A stretch of DNA of 64,000 nt from Bacteroidales bacterium (GCA_017454905.1 JAFTCB010000062.1:1-64000), one strand, 5' to 3'. Shown: positions 52,009 through 63,518, counted from the first letter of the stretch. Notes: a model not told the origin generated them from the letters alone. Numbers and translations: made by a program.

Positions 52009-52947
52009 TTATTTTTTGTTACCTGTCTTGAATTTGTCAAAACCCTTGCCGTAGACCCCTGTGACCGAGGAAACGGAGATAAATGCATTGGGATCGATCG
52101 AATTGATGTATTTCAGGAAAACATTCAGGTCCGTCTTGCGTGTGATCACCATGATGACCTCCGTTTCATGCTTGGTATACCAGCCTTTTCCGTTCAGGAC
52201 GGTCACACCGCGGTGCAGATCCGTAGTGATCGCATCCGCGATTTCAGCAGATTTCTGTGAGAGGACGAAGATCTGTACGGACTGCCGGGAACCTGACAGA
52301 TAGAGGTCCAGCACCGTGCTCACGATCGTGATCAGGATGAAACCGTACACCACCGTCGTAATCTTGTCCGGCCAGGCCATCAGGGTCCCGTCCGGCATGT
52401 AGGAAGGAACGAGCAGCGAGGACAGGATGATGACCGCATCCAGGATGAGAATCATGCGGCCTGGGGAGACATTGCGGTATTTGTTGATGATCAAGGCGAT
52501 GATATCCGTGCCGCCGGTGCTGCCGCCCTGCGAGATCGACATGCCGATACCGACGCCCACGATGATACCGCCCATAATGGTGCACATCAGTTTTCCGTTG
52601 TCAAGGGCCAGTGTCTGGATGATTTCCTGCGGGAAGAGCCCCTGGCCCACGTTCAAGGCCACGGAGGTCAGCAGGATAGCGTAGATGGACTTGGCACCGA
52701 AACTGCGGCCGAGGGTAAACAGAGCCGCTACCAGCAACCCGGCATTGACCACGAAATAAGTATAACCGATCTTGATGGCCCCGCCCGTCGCGTACTGGAC
52801 GATGGAGCCCAGACCCGTCACGCCGCCGCCGATCATGTTGTTCGGGACCAGGAAAATAATCCATCCCATCACATACATCAACACACCCACGGTAATCAGG
52901 AAGTACTCCTTGACTCCGGTCCAGAAACCTGTTTTGAGTATTGCCAT
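52009..52947 (-). CDS. YitT family membrane protein
   Basis: A 312-residue inner-membrane protein with about five or six TM helices and a cytoplasmic C-terminal DUF2179 domain (VTVLNGKGWYTKHETEVIMVITRK...). The family has the GGGVTGLGSIVQYATGG and [17 protein letters not shown] motifs seen here. Transport function is suspected, substrate unknown. It is the second of two tandem YitT genes, 4 bp after the first, and the last gene of the leuS operon. Confidence 0.9.
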   Translation of the reverse strand: MAILKTGFWTGVKEYFLITVGVLMYVMGWIIFLVPNNMIGGGVTGLGSIVQYATGGAIKIGYTYFVVNAGLLVAALFTLGRSFGAKSIYAILLTSVALNVGQGLFPQEIIQTLALDNGKLMCTIMGGIIVGVGIGMSISQGGSTGGTDIIALIINKYRNVSPGRMILILDAVIILSSLLVPSYMPDGTLMAWPDKITTVVYGFILITIVSTVLDLYLSGSRQSVQIFVLSQKSAEIADAITTDLHRGVTVLNGKGWYTKHETEVIMVITRKTDLNVFLKYINSIDPNAFISVSSVTGVYGKGFDKFKTGNKK

Positions 52948-52951
52948 AGTT

Positions 52952-53869
52952 CTATTGTTTATTCTTTTTCAGTTTGACACCCGTCTTGATCTCTTCGAAA
53001 CCCTCTCCATAGACATTGCGGGTCGGGGAAATGGACATGAAAGCCCGCGGATCCAGGTCCTTGATCACCCGGGACAGTTCGGAAAGCTGGGCCTGGTTGA
53101 TCAGGATCAGGAGCACGTTCTTGTCGGATTTGGTGTACCAGCCCTGCGCTTTGAGAACTGTCACGCCACGGTCCATCTTGTTAATGATGTGGTCGGCAAT
53201 CTGGTCATATTTCTCCGAGAAAACGAGCAGCTGGTACGACGTGCGTTTGCCGCCGACGACCAGGTCGACCACCATCGAGAAGACGACCACCTCCTCAAGA
53301 CCGTAGCACATGTCGGAGAAGTTCTTGTCCGGCAGCAACAGCAAGAGGGAACAGATCACGACATCGGAGACCAGGAAGACCGTACTCAGCGAGACAGGAT
53401 AGTATTTGTTGACCATCAGCGCAATGATATCCGTACCGCCCGTGCTGCCGCCGTAGCGGAGCACCAGCCCCAGGCCGACCGCTTCGAACACGCCGGCCAC
53501 AATCGGGATCAGCACCCGCTCCTCCATGAAGAAGAAGGAGCCCGGGACGGCATGCAGCACGACCAGCTGGTCGATCAGTTCCATGGCGAGCGAAGAGACG
53601 ACGATGCAGTAGATGGTCTTGAATCCGAAACCGATTCCCATGGCCATGATGGCGATGATGATCAACGCGGCGTTGATGGCGATATAGGAATACTGGGCCG
53701 GAATCAAGCCGCCTGTCGCATACTGGATGATCGTACAGAGGCCCATCATGCCGCCGGCAGACATCCCGTTGGGGATCATGAAGCATTCCCAGGCCATCGC
53801 GAAAATAAAGCAGGCCAGGGTCAGCGCCAGGTATTCCCAGACGGTTCGGAGACGCTTATTCCGTGTCAT
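52952..53869 (-). CDS. YitT family membrane protein (tandem paralogue)
   Basis: A 305-residue paralogue of the protein at 52009-52947, with the same TM layout, the [18 protein letters not shown] motif and a DUF2179 C terminus ([25 protein letters not shown]). The two products are clearly homologous along their whole length but diverged, so the duplication is old. They may act as a heteromer. Its ATG overlaps the leuS stop by 4 bp. Confidence 0.9.
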   Translation of the reverse strand: MTRNKRLRTVWEYLALTLACFIFAMAWECFMIPNGMSAGGMMGLCTIIQYATGGLIPAQYSYIAINAALIIIAIMAMGIGFGFKTIYCIVVSSLAMELIDQLVVLHAVPGSFFFMEERVLIPIVAGVFEAVGLGLVLRYGGSTGGTDIIALMVNKYYPVSLSTVFLVSDVVICSLLLLLPDKNFSDMCYGLEEVVVFSMVVDLVVGGKRTSYQLLVFSEKYDQIADHIINKMDRGVTVLKAQGWYTKSDKNVLLILINQAQLSELSRVIKDLDPRAFMSISPTRNVYGEGFEEIKTGVKLKKNKQ

Positions 53870-56601
53870 TTCACAACGATATTGATGATTCGTCCGGGGA
53901 CGACGACCACCTTGGCGATCGCCTTGTCACCCACCCATTTCGCCGTCTGTTCCATACCCCGGACGGCTGCCTCCACCTCAGCGGGGGAAGCACTTCTGGG
54001 CAGGTCCACGGTGAAACGCATCTTGCCGTTGAACTGCACGGGATAGGTAACGCTGTCCTCCACCGTGTAAGCGGCGACATACTCCGGAAAACGGGCATCG
54101 GAGATGCTTCCTTCGTGCCCGAGCAGGTGCCAGAGTTCTTCGGAGATATGCGGGGCGAACGGGGACAGCAGCACGCAGAGCGGCTCCAGGATCTCACGCT
54201 TGTGGCAGTCCAGGGAAGCCAGGTCGCCGACAGCGATCATGAATGCGCTGATCGTCGTATTGAACGAGAAATTCTCGATATCCTCCTGCTCCTTGCCGAT
54301 CAGCTTGTGCAGGACCTTGAGCTCCTGGGGCGTCGCCTTCTCCTCCGTCACGATGAAGCCTTCCCGGTCCGTGTAGAGGCGCCAGAACTTCTTGAGGAAA
54401 CGGGCCACGCCGTCGATGCCCTTGGTATCCCAGGGCTTGCTCTGCTCCAGCGGTCCGAGGAACATCTCATAGAGACGCAGGGTGTCGGCCCCGTAAGTAT
54501 CGCAGATATCGTCGGGATTGACGACGTTGTACATCGACTTGCTCATCTTCTCGACGGCCCAGCCGCAGATGTACTCCCCGTCTTCGAGGACGAACTCCGC
54601 ATCGGCGAAATCCGGACGCCAGTTCCGGAAACCTTCCAGGTCCAGACGGTCGTTCCGGACAAGATTGATATCCACATGGATCTCGGTGGTCTGGTACTGG
54701 TCCTTGAGCCCGGCAGATACGAAGGTATTGGTCCCGACGACGCGATAGACGAAGCTGGAGCGGCCCTGGATCATGCCCTGGTTGATCAGCTTGCGGAAAG
54801 GCTCGTCCTCGCAGACATACCCGAGGTCGAAGAGGAACTTGTTCCAGAAGCGGGAATAAATCAGATGGCCCGTCGCATGCTCCGTACCACCGATGTACAG
54901 GTCGACATTGCGCCAGTAGGTATCCGCATCCCGGCTCACGAGGGCCTGGTCATTGTGCGGATCCATGTAGCGGAGATAATAGGCGCTCGAGCCGGCAAAA
55001 CCGGGCATCGTGCTCTTCTCCAGCGGCCAGCCCTTCCAGTTCCAGTCCTTGGCGCGGGCGAGCGGCGGTTCGCCGTTCGCAGACGGCTTGAAGGAACTGA
55101 TCTCCGGCAGCCGGAGCGGCAGTTCATCATGCGGCAGCGGCGTGGGGATGCCGTGCTTGTAGTAAATGGGGAAAGGCTCGCCCCAATAACGCTGACGCGA
55201 GAAAATCGCATCCCGCAGGCGGTAATTGGTCTTGCGGTGGCCCAGTCCGTGCGCCTCGACATAATCCTTCGCGGCTTCGATCGCCTGCTTCACCGTCATC
55301 CCGTTCAGGAAGCCGGAATTGCACATGATGCCGTCCTTGGCGTCGAAACTCTCTTCGGACACATCGCATCCCTCGATCAGGGGGATGATCGGCAGGTCGA
55401 ATTTCCTGGCAAATGCATAGTCGCGGCTGTCGTGGGCGGGGACGGCCATGATGGCGCCCGTACCGTAACCGGCCAGCACGTACTCGGAAATCCAGATCGG
55501 GACTTTCTCACCCGTCACGGGGTTGATTCCGTATGAGCCGGAGAACACGCCCGTGACCGTCTTGGTCTCGGCGATGCGCTCGCGCTCCGTCTTTTTCTTG
55601 ACATAGGCGAGGTACTCCTCCACCTCGGCCTTGCGGTCCGCGGCCGTCAGCTGCGGCACCAGTTCGCTCTCCGGCGCGAGGACCATGAAGGTCACGCCGT
55701 AGATCGTATCCGCGCGCGTCGTAAAGATCGTCACCGGCATTTCCCGTCCGTCGCAGAGGGTATTGAACACCATTTCGGTGCCCTCGGAACGGCCGATCCA
55801 GTTGCGCTGCATCTCTTTGAGGGAATCGGTCCAGTCCAGCTTCTCCAGCCCGTCCAGCAGGCGGCCCGCATACGCGGAAACACGGAGCTGCCACTGCGTC
55901 ATCTTCTTCTGCTCCACCGGGAAACCGCCGCGGACGCTCAGACCGTCCTTGACCTCGTCATTGGCCAGCACGGTTCCGAGGCCTTCGCACCAGTTGACGG
56001 AAGTTTCTCCCTGGTAAGCGATCCGGTAGCCCATGAGGATATCCGATTTCTCCTTCTCGGAGGCCGCTTTCCACTGCTCTTTGGTCACGTCGCCATAGCC
56101 GGTGGTCTCGAATTTCCGGATGAGTTCTTCGATCGGGCGCGCCTTGTCCAGTTCAGGATCGTACCAGCTGCTGAACATCTGCAGGAAAGCCCACTGCGTC
56201 CACTTGTAGAAGTCCGGATCGCAGGTGCGCACCTCGCGGTCCCAGTCGTAAGAGAAACCGATCCGGTCCAGCTGCTCGCGGTACCGGGCCACGTTCTTGT
56301 CCGTCGTCACCTCCGGGTGCTGTCCGGTCTGGATGGCGTACTGCTCGGCAGGAAGGCCGAACGCGTCGTACCCCATCGGATGCAGGACATTGAAACCCTT
56401 GAGCCGCTTGTACCGCGAATAGATGTCACTGGCAATGTATCCCAGCGGGTGTCCGACATGAAGGCCGGCGCCGGAAGGATACGGGAACATGTCCAGCACG
56501 TAATACTTCGGTTTGGAGGGGTCTTCGACCACCTTGAACGTCTTGTTGGCGGCCCACCAGGCCTGCCATTTGCTCTCAATCGATCTGAAATCGTAATCCA
56601 T
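53866..56601 (-). CDS. leuS: leucyl-tRNA synthetase
   Basis: A 911-residue class I synthetase that charges tRNA-Leu and edits misacylated products. The HIGH motif reads HVGHPLGY near the N terminus and KMSKS occurs as [11 protein letters not shown]. The CP1 editing domain ([18 protein letters not shown]) lies between them. The start at 56601 gives [13 protein letters not shown], the normal N terminus; the frame upstream overlaps the preceding gene. It sits between the M28-like gene and two YitT genes. Confidence 0.97.
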   Translation of the reverse strand: MDYDFRSIESKWQAWWAANKTFKVVEDPSKPKYYVLDMFPYPSGAGLHVGHPLGYIASDIYSRYKRLKGFNVLHPMGYDAFGLPAEQYAIQTGQHPEVTTDKNVARYREQLDRIGFSYDWDREVRTCDPDFYKWTQWAFLQMFSSWYDPELDKARPIEELIRKFETTGYGDVTKEQWKAASEKEKSDILMGYRIAYQGETSVNWCEGLGTVLANDEVKDGLSVRGGFPVEQKKMTQWQLRVSAYAGRLLDGLEKLDWTDSLKEMQRNWIGRSEGTEMVFNTLCDGREMPVTIFTTRADTIYGVTFMVLAPESELVPQLTAADRKAEVEEYLAYVKKKTERERIAETKTVTGVFSGSYGINPVTGEKVPIWISEYVLAGYGTGAIMAVPAHDSRDYAFARKFDLPIIPLIEGCDVSEESFDAKDGIMCNSGFLNGMTVKQAIEAAKDYVEAHGLGHRKTNYRLRDAIFSRQRYWGEPFPIYYKHGIPTPLPHDELPLRLPEISSFKPSANGEPPLARAKDWNWKGWPLEKSTMPGFAGSSAYYLRYMDPHNDQALVSRDADTYWRNVDLYIGGTEHATGHLIYSRFWNKFLFDLGYVCEDEPFRKLINQGMIQGRSSFVYRVVGTNTFVSAGLKDQYQTTEIHVDINLVRNDRLDLEGFRNWRPDFADAEFVLEDGEYICGWAVEKMSKSMYNVVNPDDICDTYGADTLRLYEMFLGPLEQSKPWDTKGIDGVARFLKKFWRLYTDREGFIVTEEKATPQELKVLHKLIGKEQEDIENFSFNTTISAFMIAVGDLASLDCHKREILEPLCVLLSPFAPHISEELWHLLGHEGSISDARFPEYVAAYTVEDSVTYPVQFNGKMRFTVDLPRSASPAEVEAAVRGMEQTAKWVGDKAIAKVVVVPGRIINIVVK

Positions 56602-56603
56602 GG

Positions 56604-57944
56604 CTATCTTTTTTTCCTTTTTTCCAATCTGAACTCCACATACAGCGACAGGGCCGTCTTCACCTTCTGCCCGCGCAGGATGCCGGGTTTCCAATCCGGA
56701 GAGGCACTGATCACACGGACCGCCTCGGCATCCAGCCGGGGATCCAGGCTGCGGGTCACCCGTACATCCTGCACCTTGCCTTTCTCATCAATGACGAAAT
56801 CCACCTGCACGCGGCCCTGCACGCCTTCCTCCACCGCCGACTCCGGGTATCTCAGATAAGTATATACCCATTTGCTGAGGAAATCGGCCGGGTTGTCGGA
56901 GCGGAAGAACCGCGGACGGACGTCGCAATCATAGAACGACACCACATCGGGATTCAAAATGCCGGAGCGGCCTTCTTTCTCACTGTCCTTGCGGAACTCG
57001 GGCTTGCGGCCGTTGACCAGCGCGAGGGTGAAATTGTAGAGATATTCCAGTTCGCGCTCCATCCCGTCATATTCCAGGATGGAAGGCGTATCGCGTTCGG
57101 TATTGTACTCCGGATACATTCCGGTCGTGAACAGCACGGCCGGAATCTCCTTGTCATAGAAGATCCGGTGGTCGGAGGAGACCGGTTCCAGGGCGACCGT
57201 CTCCGGCCGGACCGGCTGCAATGTATTGCCGACAGCCTCCAGGAGGTGGTTCAGGTCCGGATTGGAGGCCGTATAGGCATAGAATCCGTTCGATCCCGTA
57301 CCGAGCATGTCCAGGTTGATCATGGCATCGATCCGGTCCGCTCCGGCAAAGGAGCGGTTCAGGAAATACCAGGCCCCGGCGCCTGACTGCAGGGAGGACC
57401 CGAAAGCGGCGAGGATGACGGAGCGCTTGAGCAGGACGCTGTTGGTGGAGAGCATCCGCGCCAGTTGCGTCAGGATGGCCAGGCCGGATGCATTGCCGTT
57501 CGCCCCGTAATAAATCTTCTCGCGGGACTCCCCGTCAACGCTGTACCCTACCCGGCCCAGGTTGTCCAGGCGTGCGCCGATCACGATGTATTTCGAGCGG
57601 AGCGCCGGGTCATATCCGGGAATATAAGCGATCACATTGCGGGAAGTCAGCGTATCCCCGTCGGCCTGCTTCATCCCGAAAAGCTCCCCTTCCGGTCCGC
57701 TGAGCACATCCAGCCCGTAAGAAGCGAAGACTTCGGAAAGGTAGGCAGCCGCCTCCAGCTCCCCTTCGGAACCGGCCTTGCGGCCTTCCAGCGCAGCAGA
57801 AGCCAGGAAACCGACCTGCTCCTTCATGGCCGTCACCGCCTCGCTGTCGGTCAGCGAAGAGTACGATGGACGGTACTGGCCGCGCAGGGTCAGGACGCAG
57901 GAGAGAAAAAGGGGCAGGCAGAGCAAGGTCCTCTTCATGGTCAT
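56604..57944 (-). CDS. degenerate M28-peptidase-like protein fused to a TonB C-terminal domain
   Basis: A 446-residue exported protein (signal [23 protein letters not shown]). Residues about 35-320 follow the M28 aminopeptidase fold ([52 protein letters not shown]), but most zinc ligands are replaced: His by Arg in GARLD, the bridging Asp by Asn in GANGN, the Glu-Glu pair by Ser-Ser in AFGSSL, the last His by Asn in PEYNTE. A TonB C-terminal domain fills about 360-440 ([24 protein letters not shown]). It is likely catalytically dead. It overlaps the SPOR gene by 4 bp and lies 2 bp before leuS. Confidence 0.85.
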   Translation of the reverse strand: MTMKRTLLCLPLFLSCVLTLRGQYRPSYSSLTDSEAVTAMKEQVGFLASAALEGRKAGSEGELEAAAYLSEVFASYGLDVLSGPEGELFGMKQADGDTLTSRNVIAYIPGYDPALRSKYIVIGARLDNLGRVGYSVDGESREKIYYGANGNASGLAILTQLARMLSTNSVLLKRSVILAAFGSSLQSGAGAWYFLNRSFAGADRIDAMINLDMLGTGSNGFYAYTASNPDLNHLLEAVGNTLQPVRPETVALEPVSSDHRIFYDKEIPAVLFTTGMYPEYNTERDTPSILEYDGMERELEYLYNFTLALVNGRKPEFRKDSEKEGRSGILNPDVVSFYDCDVRPRFFRSDNPADFLSKWVYTYLRYPESAVEEGVQGRVQVDFVIDEKGKVQDVRVTRSLDPRLDAEAVRVISASPDWKPGILRGQKVKTALSLYVEFRLEKRKKR

Positions 57945-58456
57945 TCATTGTTGAGGATCCAGGCATCTTTGGGACAGAAAGCTTCTTCGCGAAGTTTCTT
58001 CAGGGAAGCATAGACTTCGGAAAGGCTGTTGGACGGGCTGACCCCGACGGCCGTAAACCCGTTCTTGAACGGGATCTGCGTGGCAGGATATCCGGCTTTC
58101 TCCGCCTTGGAAGCCTGCCGGGCAGCATTCTCCGGGCTGGAGAACGCGCCGATCATCACATAGTAGCGATAAGGCAGGTTGTATTTCCCGCCCCCTGCCA
58201 GCTGCCTGGTGGAGAGAAGGGTCTCATTGGCCTCGCGCATGGATTCCAGGGTCGCCAGGGAATCGGATATTTGCTGCTGGACTGCCTTGAGCGAATCCAG
58301 GTGCTGCTGGTGGATCTCGGCTTCCCGCTCGATCTGGGCCTTCTTGGCCTCAATGTCCCGGGAGGTGGGACGACCGGCCAGCTGGCGGAAGAAGTCGCAT
58401 CCTCCCAGCAGGCAGACTGCGGCGGCGAGCGCCGTAATGACAATAGCTTTTCTCAT
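57941..58456 (-). CDS. SPOR-domain lipoprotein
   Basis: A 171-residue lipoprotein with lipobox CLLGGC (Cys20), a coiled-coil region (about 33-85, rich in Glu, Gln and Lys) and a C-terminal SPOR domain (YYVMIGAFSSPENAARQASKAEKAG...). SPOR domains bind glycan strands lacking stem peptides at the septum, so a role in division or envelope is likely. It is the first gene of the operon with the M28/TonB protein, leuS and YitT genes, and its stop overlaps the next start (ATGA). Confidence 0.85.
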   Translation of the reverse strand: MRKAIVITALAAAVCLLGGCDFFRQLAGRPTSRDIEAKKAQIEREAEIHQQHLDSLKAVQQQISDSLATLESMREANETLLSTRQLAGGGKYNLPYRYYVMIGAFSSPENAARQASKAEKAGYPATQIPFKNGFTAVGVSPSNSLSEVYASLKKLREEAFCPKDAWILNNE

Positions 58457-58466
58457 AATTATCTTA

Positions 58467-58474
58467 CAAAAATA
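58467..58474 (-). promoter_or_regulatory. -7 box (TATTTTTG) for the SPOR-leuS-YitT operon
   Basis: A perfect TAnnTTTG match on the minus strand, ending 10 nt before the start codon. Confidence 0.7.
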
Positions 58475-58484
58475 CAAAAAGTCT

Positions 58485-58492
58485 TATATTTG
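58485..58492 (+). promoter_or_regulatory. -7 box (TATATTTG) for the CapA-like gene
   Basis: A perfect TAnnTTTG match ending 9 nt before the ATG at 58502, with the divergent SPOR box 10 bp away. Confidence 0.7.
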
Positions 58493-58501
58493 CACAATTC
58501 T

Positions 58502-59626
58502 ATGAAACAGACCCGAACCATAACCCTTCTCCTGCTTTCGCTCACGCTCTGTGTGAGCCTTGGAGCACAGCAGCGCCCCCGCTATCCCTTCTTTTCCAAC
58601 CAATATCAAATCCCGTTCCCGAAAGCGTTCCTGAATGCCCCGGACACCGTCAGCATGATCATTATCGGGGATGTGATGATGCACACCAAGCAGCTGGCCC
58701 GCGACCACCATCCCTTCATGGAGCGGATCGCGCCTGCACTCCGGGAGGCCGACTTTGCCGTCGCCAACATGGAATTTCCGCTCGGCGGAGAGCCCTACGC
58801 CGGCTATCCGGCATTCTCCACACCGGACTACTATGCCTGGTATGCCGGGGATGACTGCGGCATCAACGTCTTCCTGACCGCCAATAACCATGTGCTCGAC
58901 CGGGGGTCCCGGGGGCTCAAGCGCACCCTGGACGTATACGGGCAGATCCGCGATTCGCTTGGCGTCCTCCAGACGGGAGCCGCCCGGGACCAGGCAGAAT
59001 GGGACGAAACCTATCCGCTGATGCTGTTCCGCCACGGGATCCGCATCGGGCTGGTCAATTTCACCTACGGGACCAACTCCGGGCAGGACACGGAGTGGCC
59101 GAAAGTCAATTATATGCGGAAAGAAGAAGTGTCCGCGGCCATCCGCAGCGCCCGGGCGCAGGGAGCGGACTTCGTCGTCGCCCTGCCGCACTGGGGTACG
59201 GAATACCAGCTGCAGCACGACGCGACCCAGCAGAGCTGGGCGAAATGGCTGGTCGGTGAAGGGGTGGACGCCATTGTCGGCGCGCATCCGCACGTCGTCC
59301 AGGACACTACGCACATCCAGGGCGTTCCGGTCATCTACTCCCTTGGCAACGCCATTTCCAACATGAGCATCATCAACTCCCGCCTCGGGCTTGCCGTCAC
59401 CCTGCGCTTCACCCATGACCCGCTCACCGGGGAGAAGCAGATGCTGGAGCCGGAGCTCCGTTTCCTCTGGTGCACCCTGCCCGAACGGCTCCTGCCCGAC
59501 AGTTATGCCAGCCTCTTTGTAAAAGAGTGGGCCAACCGTCGGGACGATTGGCTCACTCCATCAGATTTCGATAATATGATCTCGACCTGGGAACGTGTCA
59601 AAAACACGTGCGGGATCGAGGACTGA
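58502..59626 (+). CDS. CapA-family metallophosphatase-like protein
   Basis: A 374-residue exported protein (signal MKQTRTITLLLLSLTLCVSLGA) of the CapA/PgsA family, related to calcineurin-like metallophosphatases. The metal-site motifs IIGDVMMH, ANMEFPLGG, TANNHVLDRG, ALPHWGTEY and GAHPHVVQ are all present. CapA proteins take part in poly-gamma-glutamate capsule production in some bacteria, but no synthase genes lie here, so another phosphoesterase role is equally possible. It converges with the TPR gene, 4 bp apart. Confidence 0.88.
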   Translation: MKQTRTITLLLLSLTLCVSLGAQQRPRYPFFSNQYQIPFPKAFLNAPDTVSMIIIGDVMMHTKQLARDHHPFMERIAPALREADFAVANMEFPLGGEPYAGYPAFSTPDYYAWYAGDDCGINVFLTANNHVLDRGSRGLKRTLDVYGQIRDSLGVLQTGAARDQAEWDETYPLMLFRHGIRIGLVNFTYGTNSGQDTEWPKVNYMRKEEVSAAIRSARAQGADFVVALPHWGTEYQLQHDATQQSWAKWLVGEGVDAIVGAHPHVVQDTTHIQGVPVIYSLGNAISNMSIINSRLGLAVTLRFTHDPLTGEKQMLEPELRFLWCTLPERLLPDSYASLFVKEWANRRDDWLTPSDFDNMISTWERVKNTCGIED

Positions 59627-59630
59627 ACGA

Positions 59631-60944
59631 TTAGTTGCTCACGATGGCGTTGTACTTCTCGTACTTGGCCTGATACTCACCACCTTCGCTGCGGAAGCGG
59701 AAGCAGGCGTTCTTGAGGTACTCGGCGATGTTCTTCTGGATTTCCGGATCCTTGACAAGCTCGAAGCCCTTCTCGAACGGTTCGATGCAGGCCTTGAGCG
59801 TCTTTTCGAATTCGCCCATCAGAGCCATGTACTTGGCGTCGTTCATCTCATTGTTGGCCTTCTCCTGGAGATCCACGGCCATGTCATAGAGGTGGATGCC
59901 CTTGCCGATGTAACCCCACTCGTAGTTCGGGTTGACCTGGCAGGCCTTGTCATAGGCTGCGAGGGCTTCCTGGGTCTGGCCGAGTTTCTTGCGGGCGTTG
60001 CCCTCGACATAGAACAGGGAAGCATTGGTCGGCTCGGCAGCCTGGGCTTTCTTGAAGAGGTCGAAGAGCGCCTCGGTATTCTCGCCGCTGTTGAGATAGT
60101 AGTTGATCAGGCCGATCATCAGGCTCTCGCTCTCCGGGAACTTCGCGGTACCTTCCTCAAGATACTTCTTGGCGGTAGCGGAGTCGCCCAGATGGTCAGC
60201 GATGTCCGCCAGCTTGGCATAGGTCTCTCCCTTGCTGAAGTAACCGAGCTTGAGGGACTGGTCGAAGAAGCTCTTCGCGCGGTTCCAATCCTGGACAGCC
60301 CATGCGGTATAACCGGCATTGTAGATGGCGTTGGTGTCCACCTGGCTGAGCGGAGCGGTGCCGAGCGCCTTGGCGGCCTTCTCGAAGAGGACGGAAGCAT
60401 CGGCATATTTGCCCATCGTATAAGCATTGTATGCATCATCCGTGTACTTGGAAGCGATATTCTCCAGCGCTGCGCTGATGTCCTTGGTCTTCTGGCCCTT
60501 GGTGTCCAGTTCAGCAGCCTTGGCATAAGCCTCGACGGCCTTGTCCAGTGCGTTCTCGATCACGGGCTGTGTCACCTCGATCACAGCGAGCTGGCCGGCC
60601 TGGTTGAAGTAGAGGTTCTTGTTGGCATAGGTCTGCTTGAGCATCGGCTGGTTGCCCAGTTCGACCTGCGTCTCGGACGTCGGCTTCTCGCCGCCGGCGA
60701 GGACCTGGAGTTCCTGTGCGGACATGCCCACCCAGGCGTTGCCGGCCGGGGCGTTGTAAGCATCCACCAGGGCCTGGCCGTACTTGAGCCAGGTAGCAGT
60801 CTTGGTGTTCTGCTTCGCGTTCTCGACGGCAGCCTGTGCCTTCTCGACCGCGGCCTTGGCAGCAGCGACACCCTTGTTCTGCGCTTGTGCATTCACCGCC
60901 ACAATGGAGGCAGCGATTGCGAGGGTTGCAAAAAACTTTTTCAT
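59631..60944 (-). CDS. exported TPR-repeat protein
   Basis: A 437-residue protein with signal MKKFFATLAIAASIVAVNAQAQ and a chain of tetratricopeptide repeats through most of the mature part (AYNAYTMGKYADASVLFEKAAKAL, AWAVQDWNRAKSFFDQSLKLGY, LGQTQEALAAYDKACQVNPNY). The role is probably as a periplasmic scaffold. It lies 33 bp after gyrA on the same strand, an arrangement I remember from other Bacteroidales, so it is likely cotranscribed with gyrA. Confidence 0.83.
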   Translation of the reverse strand: MKKFFATLAIAASIVAVNAQAQNKGVAAAKAAVEKAQAAVENAKQNTKTATWLKYGQALVDAYNAPAGNAWVGMSAQELQVLAGGEKPTSETQVELGNQPMLKQTYANKNLYFNQAGQLAVIEVTQPVIENALDKAVEAYAKAAELDTKGQKTKDISAALENIASKYTDDAYNAYTMGKYADASVLFEKAAKALGTAPLSQVDTNAIYNAGYTAWAVQDWNRAKSFFDQSLKLGYFSKGETYAKLADIADHLGDSATAKKYLEEGTAKFPESESLMIGLINYYLNSGENTEALFDLFKKAQAAEPTNASLFYVEGNARKKLGQTQEALAAYDKACQVNPNYEWGYIGKGIHLYDMAVDLQEKANNEMNDAKYMALMGEFEKTLKACIEPFEKGFELVKDPEIQKNIAEYLKNACFRFRSEGGEYQAKYEKYNAIVSN

Positions 60945-60977
60945 TGGATTATTCGTAAATAGTTAAAATTATTTCAA

Positions 60978-63518
60978 TTATGCGGTCTGTTCCGCTTCGG
61001 TCATTTCCTCCTGGAGCTCTTCCTCCGCCTTGGCGACCGGCGACACGGCGGCGATGGCATCTCCCTCCCGGATGTTGATCAGTCTCACGCCCTGGGTGGC
61101 CCTGCCGGCTACCCGGATGTCGGATACGGCCATCCTGATGGTCAGGCCGGATTTGGTAATGATCATCAGGTCATTGTCCTCCGTCACGTTCTTGATTGCA
61201 ACAAGCGGGCCAGTTTTCTCGGTGATGTTGATCGTCTTTACGCCCTTGGCACCGCGGGAGGTCAGCCGGTACTCCTGCGGATCGGAGCGCTTGCCATAGC
61301 CGTTCTCACTGACTACCAGGATTGTATGGGCCGCGGCATCCTCCGCCAGCGGGTTGCAGGAATTGGCGCCGATCACCTCGTCATCGTCTTCGATGCTGAT
61401 GCCGCGGACACCGGAAGAATTGCGGCCGAGGGCGCGGACTTCCTCCTCCTTGAAGCGGCAGCAGCGGCCGCCCCGGGCGGCGATCATGATCTCATGTCCG
61501 CCGTCGGTGAGCAGGGCGTCCAGGAGCTCGTCCCCCTCGCGGATGTTGATGGCGATGATACCCTTGTTGCGGCTGCGCTTGTTGGAGTACTCCGTCAGGT
61601 TGGTCTTCTTGATGATGCCCCGCTTCGTGATCAGGGTCACGAAATGGTTGTCCGTATACGCGGGATCTTCGATCGAACGGGCATTGAGGTAAGTCTTGAT
61701 CCGGTCCTCCGCGTCGATGGAGAGCAGGTTCTGGACAGCGCGTCCCTTGGAGGTGCGGGAGCCCTCGGGCAACTCGTACACCTTGAGGCGGTAGCACATA
61801 CCCTTGTCAGTGAAGAAAAGCATCGTGGAATGCATGTTCGCCACGTAGATGTGCTCGATGAAATCTTCGTCGCGCGTGGCGCTGGCCTTCTTGCCCACGC
61901 CGCCGCGGGCCTGGGTACGGAACTCGGTCAGCGGGGTGCGCTTGATATAGCCCAGGTGGGAAATCGTGATCACGACATCCTCGTCGGCATAGAAGTCCTC
62001 GGGGTTGAATTCGTCGTCGGAAAGGGTGATCTCGGTGCGGCGGGGATCGCCATAACGGGCCTTGAGCTCCTCGGTCTCGCTCTTGACGATGGCGAGCTGC
62101 TCGCGGTCGCTGGCGAGGATCTCGCGGCAGCGGGCGATGAATTTCTCGAGTTCGTCATACTCGGCCTGGAGTTTCTCCCTTTCGAGTCCGGTCAGCTGAC
62201 GCAGGCGCATTTCCACGATGGCGGATGCCTGGATGTCGTCGAATCCGAAGGCTTCCATCATCCTCGCCTTGGCCTCGTCCGCATTGCGGGAAGAGCGGAT
62301 GATCGCGATGATCTCGTCGATCACGTCGATCGCCTTGAGCAGGCCTTCGAGGATGTGGGCGCGCTTGAGGGCTTTCTCCAGGTCGAAGCGGGTCCTGCGG
62401 ACCACCACCTCGTGGCGGAAGTCCACGAAGGTCTTCAGCATGTCCTTGAGGGACAGGGTGCGCGGACGGCCGTTCACCAGGGCCACGTTGTTGATGGAGA
62501 AACTGCTCTGCAGCGCCGTGTATTTGAACAGGGTGTTGAGCACCACGTTGGCATTGGCTTCCTTCTTGACGACGAATTCGATGCGGATGCCTTCGCGGTT
62601 GGTCAGTTCGCGGATGTCCGCGATCCCTTCGATCTTCTTCTCGTGGACCATCTCGCTGATGCGGGACAGCATGTCGGCTTTGTTGACCATGTACGGGACC
62701 TCGGTCACGACGATGGTCTCGCGGCCGTTGTCACTCTCCTCGATCTCGGTCTTGGCCCGGATCACCACGCGGCCGCGGCCGGTGTTGTAGGCATCGATGA
62801 TGCCCTGGCGGCCCATGATGATGCCGCCGGTCGGGAAGTCCGGTCCCTGGATATACTGCATCAAGCCCTCCGTCGTGATCTCGGGATCGTCGATATAGGC
62901 ACAGATCGCATCGCACACCTCCCCGAGGTTGTGCGGTGCCATGTTGGTGGCCATGCCGACGGCGATGCCGGAAGAACCGTTGAGCAGCAGAAGCGGGAAC
63001 TTGGTCGGGAGCACGGTCGGCTCCTGGAGGGAATCGTCGAAGTTGAGCGTCATGTCGACGGTGTCCTTGTCGAGATCGGCGAGGACGTCCTCCGTCATCT
63101 TCTCCAGTTTGGCTTCCGTATATCGCATGGCGGCCACAGGGTCGCCGTCCATCGAGCCGAAGTTGCCCTGGCCGAAGACCAGGGGATAACGCTGGTTCCA
63201 GGGCTGGGCCAGGCGGGCCATGGCGTCATAGACGCTGGAGTCGCCGTGCGGATGGAACTTACCCAGCACCTCGCCCACGATACGGGCGGATTTCTTGGTC
63301 TGGCCGCCATAGCTCAAGCCCAGGCCGTCCATGCCGAAAAGCACGCGGCGCTGCACGGGCTTCAGGCCGTCCCGGGCATCCGGAAGAGCACGCGAAACAA
63401 TCACGGACATCGAGTAGTCGATGTACGCCGTGCGCATCTCATGGTCGATTTCGACCGGTTCGATAATCCCTTTCACTTCCTCCTGAATTTCTTCAGGATT
63501 CTTTACCTCACTATCCAT
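60978..63518 (-). CDS. gyrA: DNA gyrase subunit A
   Basis: An 846-residue type II topoisomerase subunit. The catalytic tyrosine is in [10 protein letters not shown], and the GyrA-box-like [11 protein letters not shown] in the C-terminal pinwheel domain separates it from ParC. The quinolone region reads [17 protein letters not shown]: the serine and aspartate equivalent to E. coli Ser83 and Asp87 are unchanged, so no common resistance mutation is seen. The start at 63518 follows the leader; a start eight codons upstream is possible. Confidence 0.97.
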   Translation of the reverse strand: MDSEVKNPEEIQEEVKGIIEPVEIDHEMRTAYIDYSMSVIVSRALPDARDGLKPVQRRVLFGMDGLGLSYGGQTKKSARIVGEVLGKFHPHGDSSVYDAMARLAQPWNQRYPLVFGQGNFGSMDGDPVAAMRYTEAKLEKMTEDVLADLDKDTVDMTLNFDDSLQEPTVLPTKFPLLLLNGSSGIAVGMATNMAPHNLGEVCDAICAYIDDPEITTEGLMQYIQGPDFPTGGIIMGRQGIIDAYNTGRGRVVIRAKTEIEESDNGRETIVVTEVPYMVNKADMLSRISEMVHEKKIEGIADIRELTNREGIRIEFVVKKEANANVVLNTLFKYTALQSSFSINNVALVNGRPRTLSLKDMLKTFVDFRHEVVVRRTRFDLEKALKRAHILEGLLKAIDVIDEIIAIIRSSRNADEAKARMMEAFGFDDIQASAIVEMRLRQLTGLEREKLQAEYDELEKFIARCREILASDREQLAIVKSETEELKARYGDPRRTEITLSDDEFNPEDFYADEDVVITISHLGYIKRTPLTEFRTQARGGVGKKASATRDEDFIEHIYVANMHSTMLFFTDKGMCYRLKVYELPEGSRTSKGRAVQNLLSIDAEDRIKTYLNARSIEDPAYTDNHFVTLITKRGIIKKTNLTEYSNKRSRNKGIIAINIREGDELLDALLTDGGHEIMIAARGGRCCRFKEEEVRALGRNSSGVRGISIEDDDEVIGANSCNPLAEDAAAHTILVVSENGYGKRSDPQEYRLTSRGAKGVKTINITEKTGPLVAIKNVTEDNDLMIITKSGLTIRMAVSDIRVAGRATQGVRLINIREGDAIAAVSPVAKAEEELQEEMTEAEQTA

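Noticed and set aside
60978..63518. Quinolone resistance mutation in gyrA
   Set aside because: The residues equivalent to E. coli Ser83 and Asp87 are unchanged.
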